A stretch of 64,000 nt of DNA from Exiguobacterium sp. s193. GTDB taxonomy: Bacteria > Bacillota > Bacilli > Exiguobacteriales > Exiguobacteriaceae. The notes beneath the pieces are model-generated. The model was not told where the DNA came from. It did no database searches and worked only from the letters and a program-made list of their open reading frames with translations. The DNA lies in contig NZ_JACSMR010000011.1 in assembly GCF_018618755.1 (NCBI RefSeq), positions 1-64,000 on the forward strand, in the 5' to 3' direction. Made by a program: the position numbers and the translations under genes. This document shows positions 17,329 through 25,907 of this stretch, piece after piece (position 1 is the first letter of the stretch; every line of letters starts with the position of its first letter).

Positions 17329-17375
17329 TACAATTTAAAAAAGAAAGCAAGTACTTTGCTTCGAGGAGGACTCTC

Positions 17376-17810
17376 ATGTCAAATCCATTATTGTTAGATG
17401 AACAACTTTGTTTTCCCTTTTATTCGATTTCACGTGAAATCACGAGACGGTATCGTCCGTTACTCGAACCACTCGGACTGACGTATCCGCAATATTTAGT
17501 CATGCTCGTTTTATGGGAAGAAGATCAACAATCCTTAAAAGCCGTCGGTGAACGGCTGCATCTGGATTCGGGGACGCTGACGCCTTTGTTGAAGAAACTC
17601 GAGGCAGCAGAATTAATTCGACGTATCCGCAACAAAGAAGACGAACGACATATCGAAATCACGTTGACAGACAAAGGACAGGCGCTGCGCGAGCAGGCGG
17701 AACAAGTTCCACTCGCTTTAGTCGAGACGCTTGGTGTATCAGAAGAGGATTTAGAACGTGTCAAACAAACGTTAAATCAATTGGTCATAAAAATGAACGG
17801 AACTGAATGA
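17376..17810 (+). CDS. ohrR: Organic peroxide sensor/repressor OhrR
   Basis: 144 residues, MarR family. The peroxide-sensing cysteine is in DEQLCFPFYS at about residue 12, as in one-Cys OhrR proteins, and the Tyr pair that stabilises it (FYSISREITRRY, LTYPQYLVML) is present. The wing has DERHIEITLTDKG. When the Cys is oxidised by organic peroxide, OhrR leaves DNA and ohrA is induced. No second redox Cys is seen in the C-terminus, which fits the B. subtilis one-Cys type. Confidence 0.95.
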   Translation: MSNPLLLDEQLCFPFYSISREITRRYRPLLEPLGLTYPQYLVMLVLWEEDQQSLKAVGERLHLDSGTLTPLLKKLEAAELIRRIRNKEDERHIEITLTDKGQALREQAEQVPLALVETLGVSEEDLERVKQTLNQLVIKMNGTE

Positions 17811-17823
17811 TTCAGTTCCGTTC
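17795..17823. terminator. Long perfect hairpin at the ohrR end
   Basis: GAACGGAACTGAA pairs with TTCAGTTCCGTTC around the stop codon region. There is no T tail, but it sits between convergent genes and may limit readthrough. Confidence 0.55.
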
Positions 17824-17830
17824 AAGTTCG

Positions 17831-18286
17831 TTATTTACGGCGGAAACCTTCTTCTTCAAGATAGTTTGCCGCTTCTTTGTATGAATTGAAGGCACCGTCG
17901 AGAAGGTCGCCTGCATAGACGAGCCATGTATCGAGATCTTCATTCAACAGCGTGAGTTCGAACTGGTTATCGTTGACCCACGTTTCTTCGAGTGTTTCGA
18001 CCGTCGCGACCGTCGATAACGATTTGATGGCGTCTTCGAGCAACAAGACTAAGGCAGGAGCAGAAAACTCACGGATATTGACGAGTCCTTTGCCGTCGAC
18101 TTCGTATCCCGGTAATCCGGCAGCGTAGACGAATCCATTCCCGTTCGGATGTAGGTGATAGACGACGATTTTTTTCTCGAACTGACTTTCAGGAAAATGG
18201 AAATTGACACGGTTCAGGGAAACATCTTTTCGGACGAGTTGCGGAAACGACTCAATGATGTTTAATTTTTCTTCAAATGTTAGCAT
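17831..18286 (-). CDS. Conserved hypothetical cytoplasmic protein
   Basis: 151 residues, acidic, no membrane segments. Features include NRVNFHFPES, VVYHLHPNGNGFVYAAG near 45 and a C-terminal YKEAANYLEEEGF helix. It resembles an uncharacterised Bacillota family, but I cannot name it. Its start follows a GGAGGTACC-type site. It stands alone between convergent ohrR and divergent ydbS. Confidence 0.7.
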   Translation of the reverse strand: MLTFEEKLNIIESFPQLVRKDVSLNRVNFHFPESQFEKKIVVYHLHPNGNGFVYAAGLPGYEVDGKGLVNIREFSAPALVLLLEDAIKSLSTVATVETLEETWVNDNQFELTLLNEDLDTWLVYAGDLLDGAFNSYKEAANYLEEEGFRRK

Positions 18287-18420
18287 GGTACCTCCTAGAA
18301 TTACATTTCTACTCTTCTATATATGCGATGATTTCTAGGTAAATGTCAATGTCCGATTTAAGTCAGGTGAAACTTATTGTGGTCCGGCTGCGTAGTTTTT
18401 AGAGAAAGGAAGTGAAGAAA

Positions 18421-18924
18421 ATGCAATCTGTAATCCTAGAAAGCGGCTGGCAGCGGTTGTCTATCGACTCCGTCAAAGTCGAACGTCAATATGTCGCACT
18501 TCGGTTTATGGCATATGCGCTCCTGATTGCCGTCATGACAACGGTCCAAATGATGTGGCTCGATTTATCGCCGTGGTGGATGTGGATCGTCGCAGGAGTT
18601 GTCGCCGTGTTATTCATCCTCAAGTTTTATTACATACCACGTTTACGTTACGACTATTTCCGCTATCAGGTCGATGAAGAATTTCTCATCGTCCGCTCGG
18701 GCGTCATTTTTCACCATATCGAGATCGTCCCACTCGTCAAGGTACAGTTCATCGACACGTCGACCGGTCCCTTGTTACGGCGTGCCGGTCTGATGAATAT
18801 CCAAGTCAATACCGCATCCGGATTTGCCGTGATTCACCGACTCGAGGAACGACGGACGATTGAGTTAAGACGACACGTCGAACGGTTCGCAAAACTCGAG
18901 GAGCAAGAGGAGGAGTCCTTATGA
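18421..18924 (+). CDS. ydbS: PH-domain membrane protein YdbS-like
   Basis: 167 residues. Two transmembrane helices at about 30-75 are followed by a bacterial PH (YdbS/YdbT-type) domain beginning near RLRYDYFRYQVDEEFLIVRSG. The next gene is YdbT-like and overlaps by 4 bp. In B. subtilis the ydbS-ydbT pair has been linked to resistance to amylocyclicin-type bacteriocins (established knowledge). The ATG at 18421 has the best spacing from AAAGGAAGTG. Confidence 0.85.
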   Translation: MQSVILESGWQRLSIDSVKVERQYVALRFMAYALLIAVMTTVQMMWLDLSPWWMWIVAGVVAVLFILKFYYIPRLRYDYFRYQVDEEFLIVRSGVIFHHIEIVPLVKVQFIDTSTGPLLRRAGLMNIQVNTASGFAVIHRLEERRTIELRRHVERFAKLEEQEEESL

Positions 18925-20372
18925 CACGGCGCGTTCATCCGTTATTCATCTTGATGTCGGCCCTGACGCATCTCCGGTCAACGATTATTCCACTTGGTTT
19001 TTTATTGTTCAATGATTTAAAAAATGAAGGATTCGGTAAATATACACTCATCGGTTTTTGTATCTTCTGCCTCGTCCTGCTCCTGTTCGGAGTCGCGTCG
19101 TGGTATTTTTATACGTTTACGATTGATGACCAGTCGATTCGGGTCAATAAAGGAATCTTCCGTAAAAGTGAACGGACGACGCAACGCCGACGGATTGAGT
19201 CAATCGGAATCAATCAGAATTTACTCGAGCGCGTGCTTGGACTCGCGACGCTGTCCGTCGAAACGTCTTCTGACGGTATCGAACCGGAAGTTGAATTGAA
19301 GGGGGTCCGGCTGAAGTTCGCTACATCGTTGAAAGCGACGATCAAAGGGGAGGACACGCAGACGGAACAGACGGAAGCGACAGATTCATTTCGTGTCAGC
19401 TTAAACGATCTATTTTTTGCCGGTGCCTTGTCCGGCCGTCTCGGCTTAGCGTTAGTCGGCTTCTTTGCCGGGTATCAACTGATTGATCAATATATCGAAA
19501 AATATGTTGATCGTATCTTTAATGAGTTGGCGCACTTATCGCTCCTTCTTTTATCAGGACTCGGCTTACTCATTTTACTCCTCGTCTACCTCGGATCGAT
19601 TATCGTCTACGTCGTGCGTTACGGTTCGTTCGAAGCGACACTGAATGAGAAACGGCTGACTATCCGTTACGGGTTATTGAACCGGACGGAAGTTGTCTTC
19701 CATCAAGACAAGGTCCAAGCCTTACTTGTCGAAGAAAACTGGATCAAACGCAGGTTCAAACGTGCCCACCTGTCGCTCAATGTCATATCGGCGACTGGAA
19801 AGGAAGAACAGATGTTGTTTCACCCGTTTATCCGCGAAGCGGACATCGATCCCTTCCTCGAACGGTTTCTTCCACGCTTCGAACGTGTGAAACCGATGCA
19901 GTATGCGGCCGATCATGGCTTTTTCTACGTCGTCCGCTGGCGACTTGTCTGGTACATGTTGCTGTTTTCAGCGGTCAATACCGGATTGATCTATTTTTTG
20001 ACGACGCCCCTGAAATGGGCAGGTCTACTCCTGTATCTGATCTTACCGATTTACTACATGTTTGCCCGGACCGGATACCGCAATACGTGTTACGGATTTA
20101 AACAAGACGTGTTTGTCCTACGACGTCAACTTGTCAACAGGCACACGATTTATGCGCCGCGTTTAAAAATCGAGGCTTTGTCAGGTCATGTCTCCCGTTT
20201 TCTTGAGCAAAAAGACCTGCTGAAGTTTGAAATTAACCTGCGTGGTAGAGGACATTTGAGTGCCGGTTATTTCACCCATCATCAATTCGAGGACGTCCGA
20301 AACTGGTATCAACGCTCTTTTCTGAAAACAGACCGTGCAGAAGCAGGGGACATACGGTATGATAACGAATAA
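18921..20372 (+). CDS. ydbT: PH-domain membrane protein YdbT-like
   Basis: 483 residues, with three PH-like units each linked to a pair of membrane helices: about 10-60 then TIDDQSIRVNKGIFRK; about 170-235 then LTIRYGLLNRTEVVFHQDKV; about 335-375 then FKQDVFVLRRQLVNRHTIY. This matches the YdbT architecture. It likely forms a membrane complex with YdbS. A 4-bp overlap with ydbS implies translational coupling. Confidence 0.87.
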   Translation: MTRRVHPLFILMSALTHLRSTIIPLGFLLFNDLKNEGFGKYTLIGFCIFCLVLLLFGVASWYFYTFTIDDQSIRVNKGIFRKSERTTQRRRIESIGINQNLLERVLGLATLSVETSSDGIEPEVELKGVRLKFATSLKATIKGEDTQTEQTEATDSFRVSLNDLFFAGALSGRLGLALVGFFAGYQLIDQYIEKYVDRIFNELAHLSLLLLSGLGLLILLLVYLGSIIVYVVRYGSFEATLNEKRLTIRYGLLNRTEVVFHQDKVQALLVEENWIKRRFKRAHLSLNVISATGKEEQMLFHPFIREADIDPFLERFLPRFERVKPMQYAADHGFFYVVRWRLVWYMLLFSAVNTGLIYFLTTPLKWAGLLLYLILPIYYMFARTGYRNTCYGFKQDVFVLRRQLVNRHTIYAPRLKIEALSGHVSRFLEQKDLLKFEINLRGRGHLSAGYFTHHQFEDVRNWYQRSFLKTDRAEAGDIRYDNE

Positions 20373-20405
20373 CTCGTTATATAGGAAAAGAGAGGAGTTC
20401 ATGTT

Positions 20406-21338
20406 GTGCGAAAAGGACTAGCAATCGTACTCGCGATACTACTCGTATTCATCGGACTGATCAGTTTTGATGGATACCGCATTCAAAGGACATTGGTCGG
20501 TCAGTCGGAAGCATCACCGATTCTCGCGGGTAAACCGGCTAATGAATCAAGTGACGCCCTGACCGAAGCAACCGAATGGTCCGCTACTCAACCGTTCGAA
20601 CAAAAGACGTTCGAGAAGGATGAACTCGTCCATCGGGCAGATTATCTTCCTGCAAAAGAAACGACGAATAAATCCGTCATCCTCGTCCCGGACGACGAAC
20701 AAACGACGCCGGACGGAATTGCACCACTCGTACAGCTGTATCATGAACAATTCGGCTACAATGTCTTAGTTGTCGAACGGCGTGGACAAATCGGCAAAAA
20801 AAATTACGGCTGGCTCGACCGACTTGATTTGATTGAGTGGACGAAACGGCTTCTCGAAGAGACCGGAGAAGAGGGTCAAATCGTCTATCACGGCCTTGGA
20901 ATCGGTGGGGCGACGGCGTTGCTTGCTGCGGGAGAAGACATGTTACCCGTGCAAGTCAAAGTCGTTGTCGCTGAAGGCGCGTACGCCCGGCTCGACGACT
21001 GGCTCAATTCGTTAGCAGAGCAACAAATCGGTTATCCTGCCGGACCCTCACTCGCGATGGCGAGCACGTTCAATAAATTTGAACAAGACTTCTTTTATGG
21101 GGATGTCTCCGTGACACGACAAACGAGCAAAATCATGATTCCGGCGTTGTTCATCCACGGGACGGACGATCAATTCATCCCCTCGCGGATGGTTTATGAA
21201 CTGTATCAAGCAAAACCTGGATTAAAACAGTTGTACCCGGTCCGGGGGGCTGATCACAATCAGACGTATCTGCAGGACACGGTCAATTATCAAAAACGTT
21301 TGAAATTATTCATTCAACCGTTCATGGCAAGCAATTAA
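20406..21338 (+). CDS. Alpha/beta-hydrolase-fold protein lacking the nucleophile Ser
   Basis: 310 residues with an N-terminal signal anchor (about 4-22), so the domain is extracytoplasmic. The fold is recognisable: VILVPDDEQTTPDG oxyanion side, the elbow region VYHGLGIGGATALLAAG near 165, IHGTDDQFIPS with an acidic residue near 260, and GADHNQTYL with a His near 287. At the elbow, where GxSxG should stand, the sequence is GLGIGG, with Gly replacing Ser. GTG start at 20406 after GAGAGGAG, 33 bp behind ydbT, so probably the same operon. Confidence 0.75.
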   Translation: MRKGLAIVLAILLVFIGLISFDGYRIQRTLVGQSEASPILAGKPANESSDALTEATEWSATQPFEQKTFEKDELVHRADYLPAKETTNKSVILVPDDEQTTPDGIAPLVQLYHEQFGYNVLVVERRGQIGKKNYGWLDRLDLIEWTKRLLEETGEEGQIVYHGLGIGGATALLAAGEDMLPVQVKVVVAEGAYARLDDWLNSLAEQQIGYPAGPSLAMASTFNKFEQDFFYGDVSVTRQTSKIMIPALFIHGTDDQFIPSRMVYELYQAKPGLKQLYPVRGADHNQTYLQDTVNYQKRLKLFIQPFMASN

Positions 21339-21342
21339 ACGG

Positions 21343-21389
21343 AGTCCCTCACTTCACTACAGCCGTAGTCGGAGTGAGGGACTTTTTTT
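21343..21389 (+). terminator. Intrinsic terminator of the ydbS operon
   Basis: AGTCCCTCAC pairs with GTGAGGGACT and is followed by seven T. Confidence 0.9.
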
Positions 21390-21471
21390 ATCACATGACT
21401 AAAGGAAAAATGTTCCAACCGGCGTAAGATATGGTATTCTCAATAGAATAGATGGAATGGGGGAGTCAAGC

Positions 21472-22257
21472 ATGTTTAGCTGGGTTGGAAGTGAAGCAGC
21501 ATATGTCGATACGATTGACGTAAGGCAGATGGGACCAATTGTTCTCGGACGGTTCGGTGGCTGCTCGCGGGCGGGGCAATCGAAAAACGAGGACGGCTGT
21601 CTCGTCATGACAGGGACGGACTGGGAGTTGACCGTTTTACTTGATGCCCATAATACGGCAGAAAGTGCGGAACTCGTGGTGGATCAATTTTTGCGCTATC
21701 AAAGTCGGTTGCACGATGAACTCGAACAAGCAGCCGAATCGGTCCTTCCGACATTCGAGCATGTCATCCTCGAGCTGTTGACGGAAGACACATTCCGCGC
21801 ACGATGCGAAACGTGCCAGGGGGAAACCGCTTGTCTAGTCGTCGTCCGAAAAGGAAACTACGTCTTTTGGTTATCGGTTGGGGATTGCATCGCACATCTG
21901 TTCCATCCGGAGCTTGGACGGCTTGGACAACACAGTCTCAATCAACGGCAATTTTTTGAATGGATCGGGCAAGTCAATACGTTTGCCTTACCTGTCCCGT
22001 GTTATACACGCGGCATCCGTGAACTTCGCCACGGGAAGAACCGCCTCTTCTTGACGACGGACGGACTCGTCGAATGTCCCGGGGAACCGTTCAGCGAGGC
22101 GACGGACATCGGTCGCATGTTTACTGACACGGAGGCGCAGGATGCGGTTCGCAATATGTTGAATTCAATCGAGCACCATGCCGTCCGCGACAGCACAACG
22201 ATTTTGACATGGTCGATTGATGTTGCAGGTGATGTGACACAACCGAGTAATGCTTAG
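21472..22257 (+). CDS. PP2C-like Ser/Thr phosphatase
   Basis: 261 residues. PP2C motifs are visible: RAGQSKNEDGCLVM near 30-45, an altered VLLDAHN in place of the usual DGMGG, WLSVGDCIAHLF near 140, LFLTTDGLVECPGE near 195, and DSTTILTWSI near 240 (the DNxT motif as DSTT). The replacement of DGMGG by DAHN keeps one metal Asp. Substrate unknown. The ATG at 21472 follows GGGGGAG. Confidence 0.72.
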   Translation: MFSWVGSEAAYVDTIDVRQMGPIVLGRFGGCSRAGQSKNEDGCLVMTGTDWELTVLLDAHNTAESAELVVDQFLRYQSRLHDELEQAAESVLPTFEHVILELLTEDTFRARCETCQGETACLVVVRKGNYVFWLSVGDCIAHLFHPELGRLGQHSLNQRQFFEWIGQVNTFALPVPCYTRGIRELRHGKNRLFLTTDGLVECPGEPFSEATDIGRMFTDTEAQDAVRNMLNSIEHHAVRDSTTILTWSIDVAGDVTQPSNA

Positions 22258-22290
22258 GCACGAACAATTCTTTTTGAGAGGGTGAATCCA

Positions 22291-22446
22291 ATGGGTTTTT
22301 ACATCATGATGCTGTCATTCCTACTCGGAATCGGCTTGACGGTCATAGGCGTTACGCGCAGGAAGCAGAACACTTTTTACTTGCTGTCAGTCGTCCTGGG
22401 GATCCTCCTGATCCTCTTTGCCGTGTATCTCGTAAGACCGCATTAA
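22291..22446 (+). CDS. Small two-helix membrane protein (51 aa)
   Basis: ATG at 22291 after GAGAGGGTGA; TAA ends at 22446. Two hydrophobic segments (IMMLSFLLGIGLTVIGV and FYLLSVVLGILLILFAVYLV) are joined by a basic turn (TRRKQN). The next feature is a terminator. Uncharacterised, but it has every sign of a real gene and probably shares the PP2C transcript. Confidence 0.65.
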   Translation: MGFYIMMLSFLLGIGLTVIGVTRRKQNTFYLLSVVLGILLILFAVYLVRPH

Positions 22447-22505
22447 AAAAACAAGGGAGATGGATTTCCGGGTCGAATCCCGGAGAACCGCCTCCCTTGT
22501 TTTTT
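22445..22505. terminator. Intrinsic terminator, bidirectional
   Basis: AAAACAAGGGAG pairs with CTCCCTTGTTTT at the outer ends and an inner CCGGG/CCCGG stem strengthens it. Confidence 0.85.
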
Positions 22506-22544
22506 ATGGATCGGGAGACGTCCACCCGTTTAAGTCAGCCCTGT

Positions 22545-22688
22545 TTAGGGTGTTTGTTCATCAAGCGGTTCGACGTGTTCCGTTTCGACGGGTTGTTCGG
22601 GTTCCTCTTGTCCGCTCGTCAAAGGAAACGCGATCCCGGCACTGGTCAACAACGTGATGAGTGCGGCATTCGTTAGTGTTTGGCGCAT
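22545..22688 (-). CDS. Small predicted secreted or anchored acidic peptide (47 aa)
   Basis: On the minus strand, GAAGGAGTGAGCCACG precedes an ATG at 22688. The product starts MRQTLTNAALITLLTSAGIA, a signal-like hydrophobic stretch, then a very acidic tail (GQEEPEQPVETEHVEPLDE). TAA at 22545-22547. No family is recognised. The good ribosome binding site and clear composition support it. Confidence 0.55.
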   Translation of the reverse strand: MRQTLTNAALITLLTSAGIAFPLTSGQEEPEQPVETEHVEPLDEQTP

Positions 22689-22853
22689 CGTGGCTCACTC
22701 CTTCTTTTGTTATCCTACGAAATTGAAAAGGAAAAGTTACGATTTTTGATTATTCTGAACATTCGAAGCGGTTTCGTCAAGTAATCGTCATCTTCACTTA
22801 AGTATTTTCCCCAATAAACCGTTATACTTAAACATGGAAAAGAGGGATGTCGC

Positions 22854-23447
22854 TTGAAATTAACGAAAGCCAATACACGTATTTTGGAAACATTGTTACC
22901 CCGTCTGAACGTCAACGCGGAAGAGCCGGAACGGACGGACATCGAAAATCAATTAAGGGCAGATTTGTATGAGGCCCAGCGACAACAACGTCCGTTCGAA
23001 GAAATTCACGGGCAAACGCCGGAAGCGCGACTCGATACGATGATTGCCGCGATTCCGGAACAGCGTCGGGTCGAAACGCAAAAACGCTGGACACGAAACT
23101 ATGTCTCGAGCATCTTGATGTATATCTTCATCGAGGGCATCGATGGTGTGTTCCAGTTCGCACTTGCTGATTATTTGTTGTTTTCAATCATTGCCTTGTT
23201 CTTGATTGACGCGATGTCGATCTTAATCACATCACCGAAAATGCGTGACGTCAAAAAACGTGTCTGGGGACAATTCATCATCAGTTTCGTTTTGTTTGCT
23301 ACGTATAAAGCAGTCTTGATTACATTCGTCCCGAACCCGGATGTCATCTTCCAGGTTAGCGGAACACCATCTTACATCATCGGAGTCGGTGGCTTGATTG
23401 CTTTGTACCTCTACTGGTCGAAGAACCCCTTACGAAAACGCGCCTAA
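22854..23447 (+). CDS. DUF1129-like membrane protein
   Basis: 197 residues, TTG start after AGAGGGATG. An N-terminal helical cytoplasmic region (to about 80) is followed by four membrane helices (about 85-105, 108-125, 140-158, 172-190). The arrangement resembles DUF1129/HAAS-type Bacillota proteins. It ends in a basic KNPLRKRA tail. Function unknown. Confidence 0.6.
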   Translation: MKLTKANTRILETLLPRLNVNAEEPERTDIENQLRADLYEAQRQQRPFEEIHGQTPEARLDTMIAAIPEQRRVETQKRWTRNYVSSILMYIFIEGIDGVFQFALADYLLFSIIALFLIDAMSILITSPKMRDVKKRVWGQFIISFVLFATYKAVLITFVPNPDVIFQVSGTPSYIIGVGGLIALYLYWSKNPLRKRA

Positions 23448-23474
23448 ACGAATCGAGAGAGGAGTGGACGGATC

Positions 23475-24668
23475 ATGGAATTTACGCACTGGAAAAGACG
23501 TCTGCAAGATCATTTTGAACGGATGGGCTTTACGTTACGGATTGAACGGCTTGCGATGCAAGACATCATTAAACTCGAGGCGACACACGGTGCCTTTTTA
23601 TTTTTCCCCGTGACGATCAACCTGTATGAACGGATGGGCTGGAAAATGATCGCAATCGAATCGCATCATCCGGAAGCGGTCGAAGATGCGTTCGCTGAAG
23701 CTCAAATCCAGTCCTTGTTTCAATTAACGATGGTGACGTTCGAAGAAGAGGAACGTGAATTTTTACTCGGCTTCTATAGCAATACCGGGCGCTACTTGAC
23801 GGATCGGGACTCGCCGACGGGACAGTTGCTCGCGGCGATCGAGCAGGAATGGTACGACGGAGCGACGGTCCGGATTGAGACGTTCGAAGAATTTCCCGGA
23901 CTGTTCGTCGCCCCGCCCTTCGCGCACCAGTCGTATGCCTTTGCTGCAGCGGAAGGCAACTGGCATTTATTCGTCGGCCGGACGGGGCGTCCTGCGAACG
24001 ATTACCGGTTCGACGGCGAAGTCCTGATGCCGCACCGGATTGCGGATAACGAACTGTTCACGATGACGCCGCTCGCCGTTGCGATTGACGATGCGACGGC
24101 ACTGCGGGACGAATTGCGTCAGGAGCGGTATGAAATTAAACAGTTCCACGCACAGGTGATGCAAACGATTCGTCAATATGATCCGTCGTTCGGCTTCGCC
24201 TGGCGGGGCACGGTGACGTTTTTCCACGGCGTCCCGGTCAATCCGTTCGCACAACGCTTATGGCTCGAGGACGGACACAAACGGTTCCGGGTCATGCAAC
24301 AGGCGTCACAGCGGATTTTAGCACTCGGTGAGACGTGCAAGGAGGCGATTGACGCCCTTGACACGGCAGTCAGTTCGGGTGAACCGGACGGAATACCGGT
24401 CAGTGCGGTCGGACAACTGATTCTCGGAATTTGGCAACAGTTCGAGTCCGATGAAAATACTTACTTGACGGAAGTCGTCTGTACCGGAATTTCACGGACA
24501 CAAGCGGAGAACCGGATTCGGCATGGTCTGGCGCGGCAGGAAACGATCCTTTGGATTGAACGTTCCCAAAACGGTAACGACCGATTTCAGTTCGCGGGAC
24601 TGTCGATCACGTTGCCGCACCGCCCACCCGGGATCATCGAGATCAGACGAAAAGACGAGCAGCATTGA
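23475..24668 (+). CDS. Hypothetical protein, 397 aa
   Basis: No signal or membrane segments. The N-terminal half alternates strands and helices (HWKRRLQDHFERMGF, EEFPGLFVAPPFAHQS), and the C-terminal half is helical with TGISRTQAENRIRHGL near 345, possibly helix-turn-helix-like. It lies 27 bp after the DUF1129-like gene and probably shares its transcript. I do not recognise a family. Confidence 0.65.
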   Translation: MEFTHWKRRLQDHFERMGFTLRIERLAMQDIIKLEATHGAFLFFPVTINLYERMGWKMIAIESHHPEAVEDAFAEAQIQSLFQLTMVTFEEEEREFLLGFYSNTGRYLTDRDSPTGQLLAAIEQEWYDGATVRIETFEEFPGLFVAPPFAHQSYAFAAAEGNWHLFVGRTGRPANDYRFDGEVLMPHRIADNELFTMTPLAVAIDDATALRDELRQERYEIKQFHAQVMQTIRQYDPSFGFAWRGTVTFFHGVPVNPFAQRLWLEDGHKRFRVMQQASQRILALGETCKEAIDALDTAVSSGEPDGIPVSAVGQLILGIWQQFESDENTYLTEVVCTGISRTQAENRIRHGLARQETILWIERSQNGNDRFQFAGLSITLPHRPPGIIEIRRKDEQH

Positions 24669-24701
24669 AAGCGTCTCGACCCCTCTGTAAGGGTGTACGA
24701 A

Positions 24702-24744
24702 CCCCGCCACGCTGGCATTGCGGCTTCGCGTGGCGGGGATTTTT
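24702..24744 (+). terminator. Intrinsic terminator
   Basis: CCCCGCCACG pairs with CGTGGCGGGG and is followed by ATTTTT. Confidence 0.9.
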
Positions 24745-24800
24745 GTGTATTACAGGAAACAGCCACAACACCGGAACGACCGGTGGAATAGGAGGAAACG

Positions 24801-25793
24801 ATGCAACCCGCTCAATTTGACAGGATCTGCCGATTATTCGGCCTTGGTGAAAGGACGGAACATCCGCGTCCGCTCTCGGGCGGTCTGATCCATAATATGT
24901 ATGAACTCAACACGACACAAGGACGGTATGCCGTCAAATGCTTGAATCCACAGATTATGAAGCGACCGGAAGCTAGAGGGAACTTCAAAGAGGCGGAAGA
25001 CATCGCACTGTTTGCCGGGCGACACCTCGCTGCCCTGCCGGCAAAGCGACTTCGGGGAGAAGCTGTGCAACAGATCGGCGACCGGTACGTCCTCCTGTTT
25101 GACTGGGTCGACGGCAGCGTCCTGTCGCGAAAGGATGTGACAGCCGCCCATTGTGAGACAATCGGCAGCTACCTTGCGCGCGTCCATCAACTTGACTTCG
25201 AAACGAGTCTGATGCCGGACGATGTAAGGACGGTCGGTCACGACTGGGCCGCCGACTTGAAGCGCGGACACGCGATCGGTGCCGAGTGGTGTCATGCATT
25301 ATCCGGCATCGTCAAGGCATTGCCGGTATGGGAGAAACAAGCCATGCGGGCACGTGCCGCACTATCGACCGGTCTCGTGACCAGTCACCGCGACCTCGAC
25401 CCTAAAAATGTATTATGGACCCAAACAGGGCCGGTCGTGATTGACTGGGAATCGGCGGGACCGATTTCCCGCGGGCTGGATGTACTCGAGACTTCCCTGT
25501 ACTGGTCGGAGGACGAGACGGACCGGGTGAATGCGGAAAAATTCCAAGCCTTTCTCCGCGGGTACACAAGTCAGCATAATCTGACGGGTGTCGAGTGGTC
25601 AGCCGTATTCGAGGCGAGCTACTCAAGTAAACTCGACTGGCTCGCCTACAACCTCAACCGGACGTTCAGTACAGACCGAGCGGAACGACAGGTCGGGACA
25701 GAACAAGTGAGTCAGACGATTTCAGATGTAACCCGACATACTGAACGGCTTGAAACGGTGAAGCAGTGGCTACGGATGATGCCGCGGCACTAG
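24801..25793 (+). CDS. APH-family phosphotransferase
   Basis: 330 residues behind AGGAGG. PLSGGLIHNMYEL is the nucleotide loop, YAVKCLNP the Lys strand, VTSHRDLDPKNVLW near 195 the catalytic loop with Asp and Asn, and VVIDWESAGPIS near 213 the metal-binding Asp. APH-fold enzymes phosphorylate small alcohols, sugars or antibiotics; the substrate cannot be deduced. Unlike the broken copy at 11.6 kb this one is intact. Confidence 0.85.
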   Translation: MQPAQFDRICRLFGLGERTEHPRPLSGGLIHNMYELNTTQGRYAVKCLNPQIMKRPEARGNFKEAEDIALFAGRHLAALPAKRLRGEAVQQIGDRYVLLFDWVDGSVLSRKDVTAAHCETIGSYLARVHQLDFETSLMPDDVRTVGHDWAADLKRGHAIGAEWCHALSGIVKALPVWEKQAMRARAALSTGLVTSHRDLDPKNVLWTQTGPVVIDWESAGPISRGLDVLETSLYWSEDETDRVNAEKFQAFLRGYTSQHNLTGVEWSAVFEASYSSKLDWLAYNLNRTFSTDRAERQVGTEQVSQTISDVTRHTERLETVKQWLRMMPRH

Positions 25794-25809
25794 TCATAAA
25801 GGGATAAAA

Positions 25810-25847
25810 AAAGGGATCGGCCATGTGCGATGGCCGGTCCCTTTTTG
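25810..25847. terminator. Intrinsic terminator
   Basis: AAGGGATCGGCCAT pairs with ATGGCCGGTCCCTT and has a T tail on the plus strand and an A run before it. Confidence 0.88.
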
Positions 25848-25907
25848 GTTCTCTACAGCTACCTTGTCTAGACGCTAGGACGGGAGTTACCTGTATCCGC
25901 TGATGCA

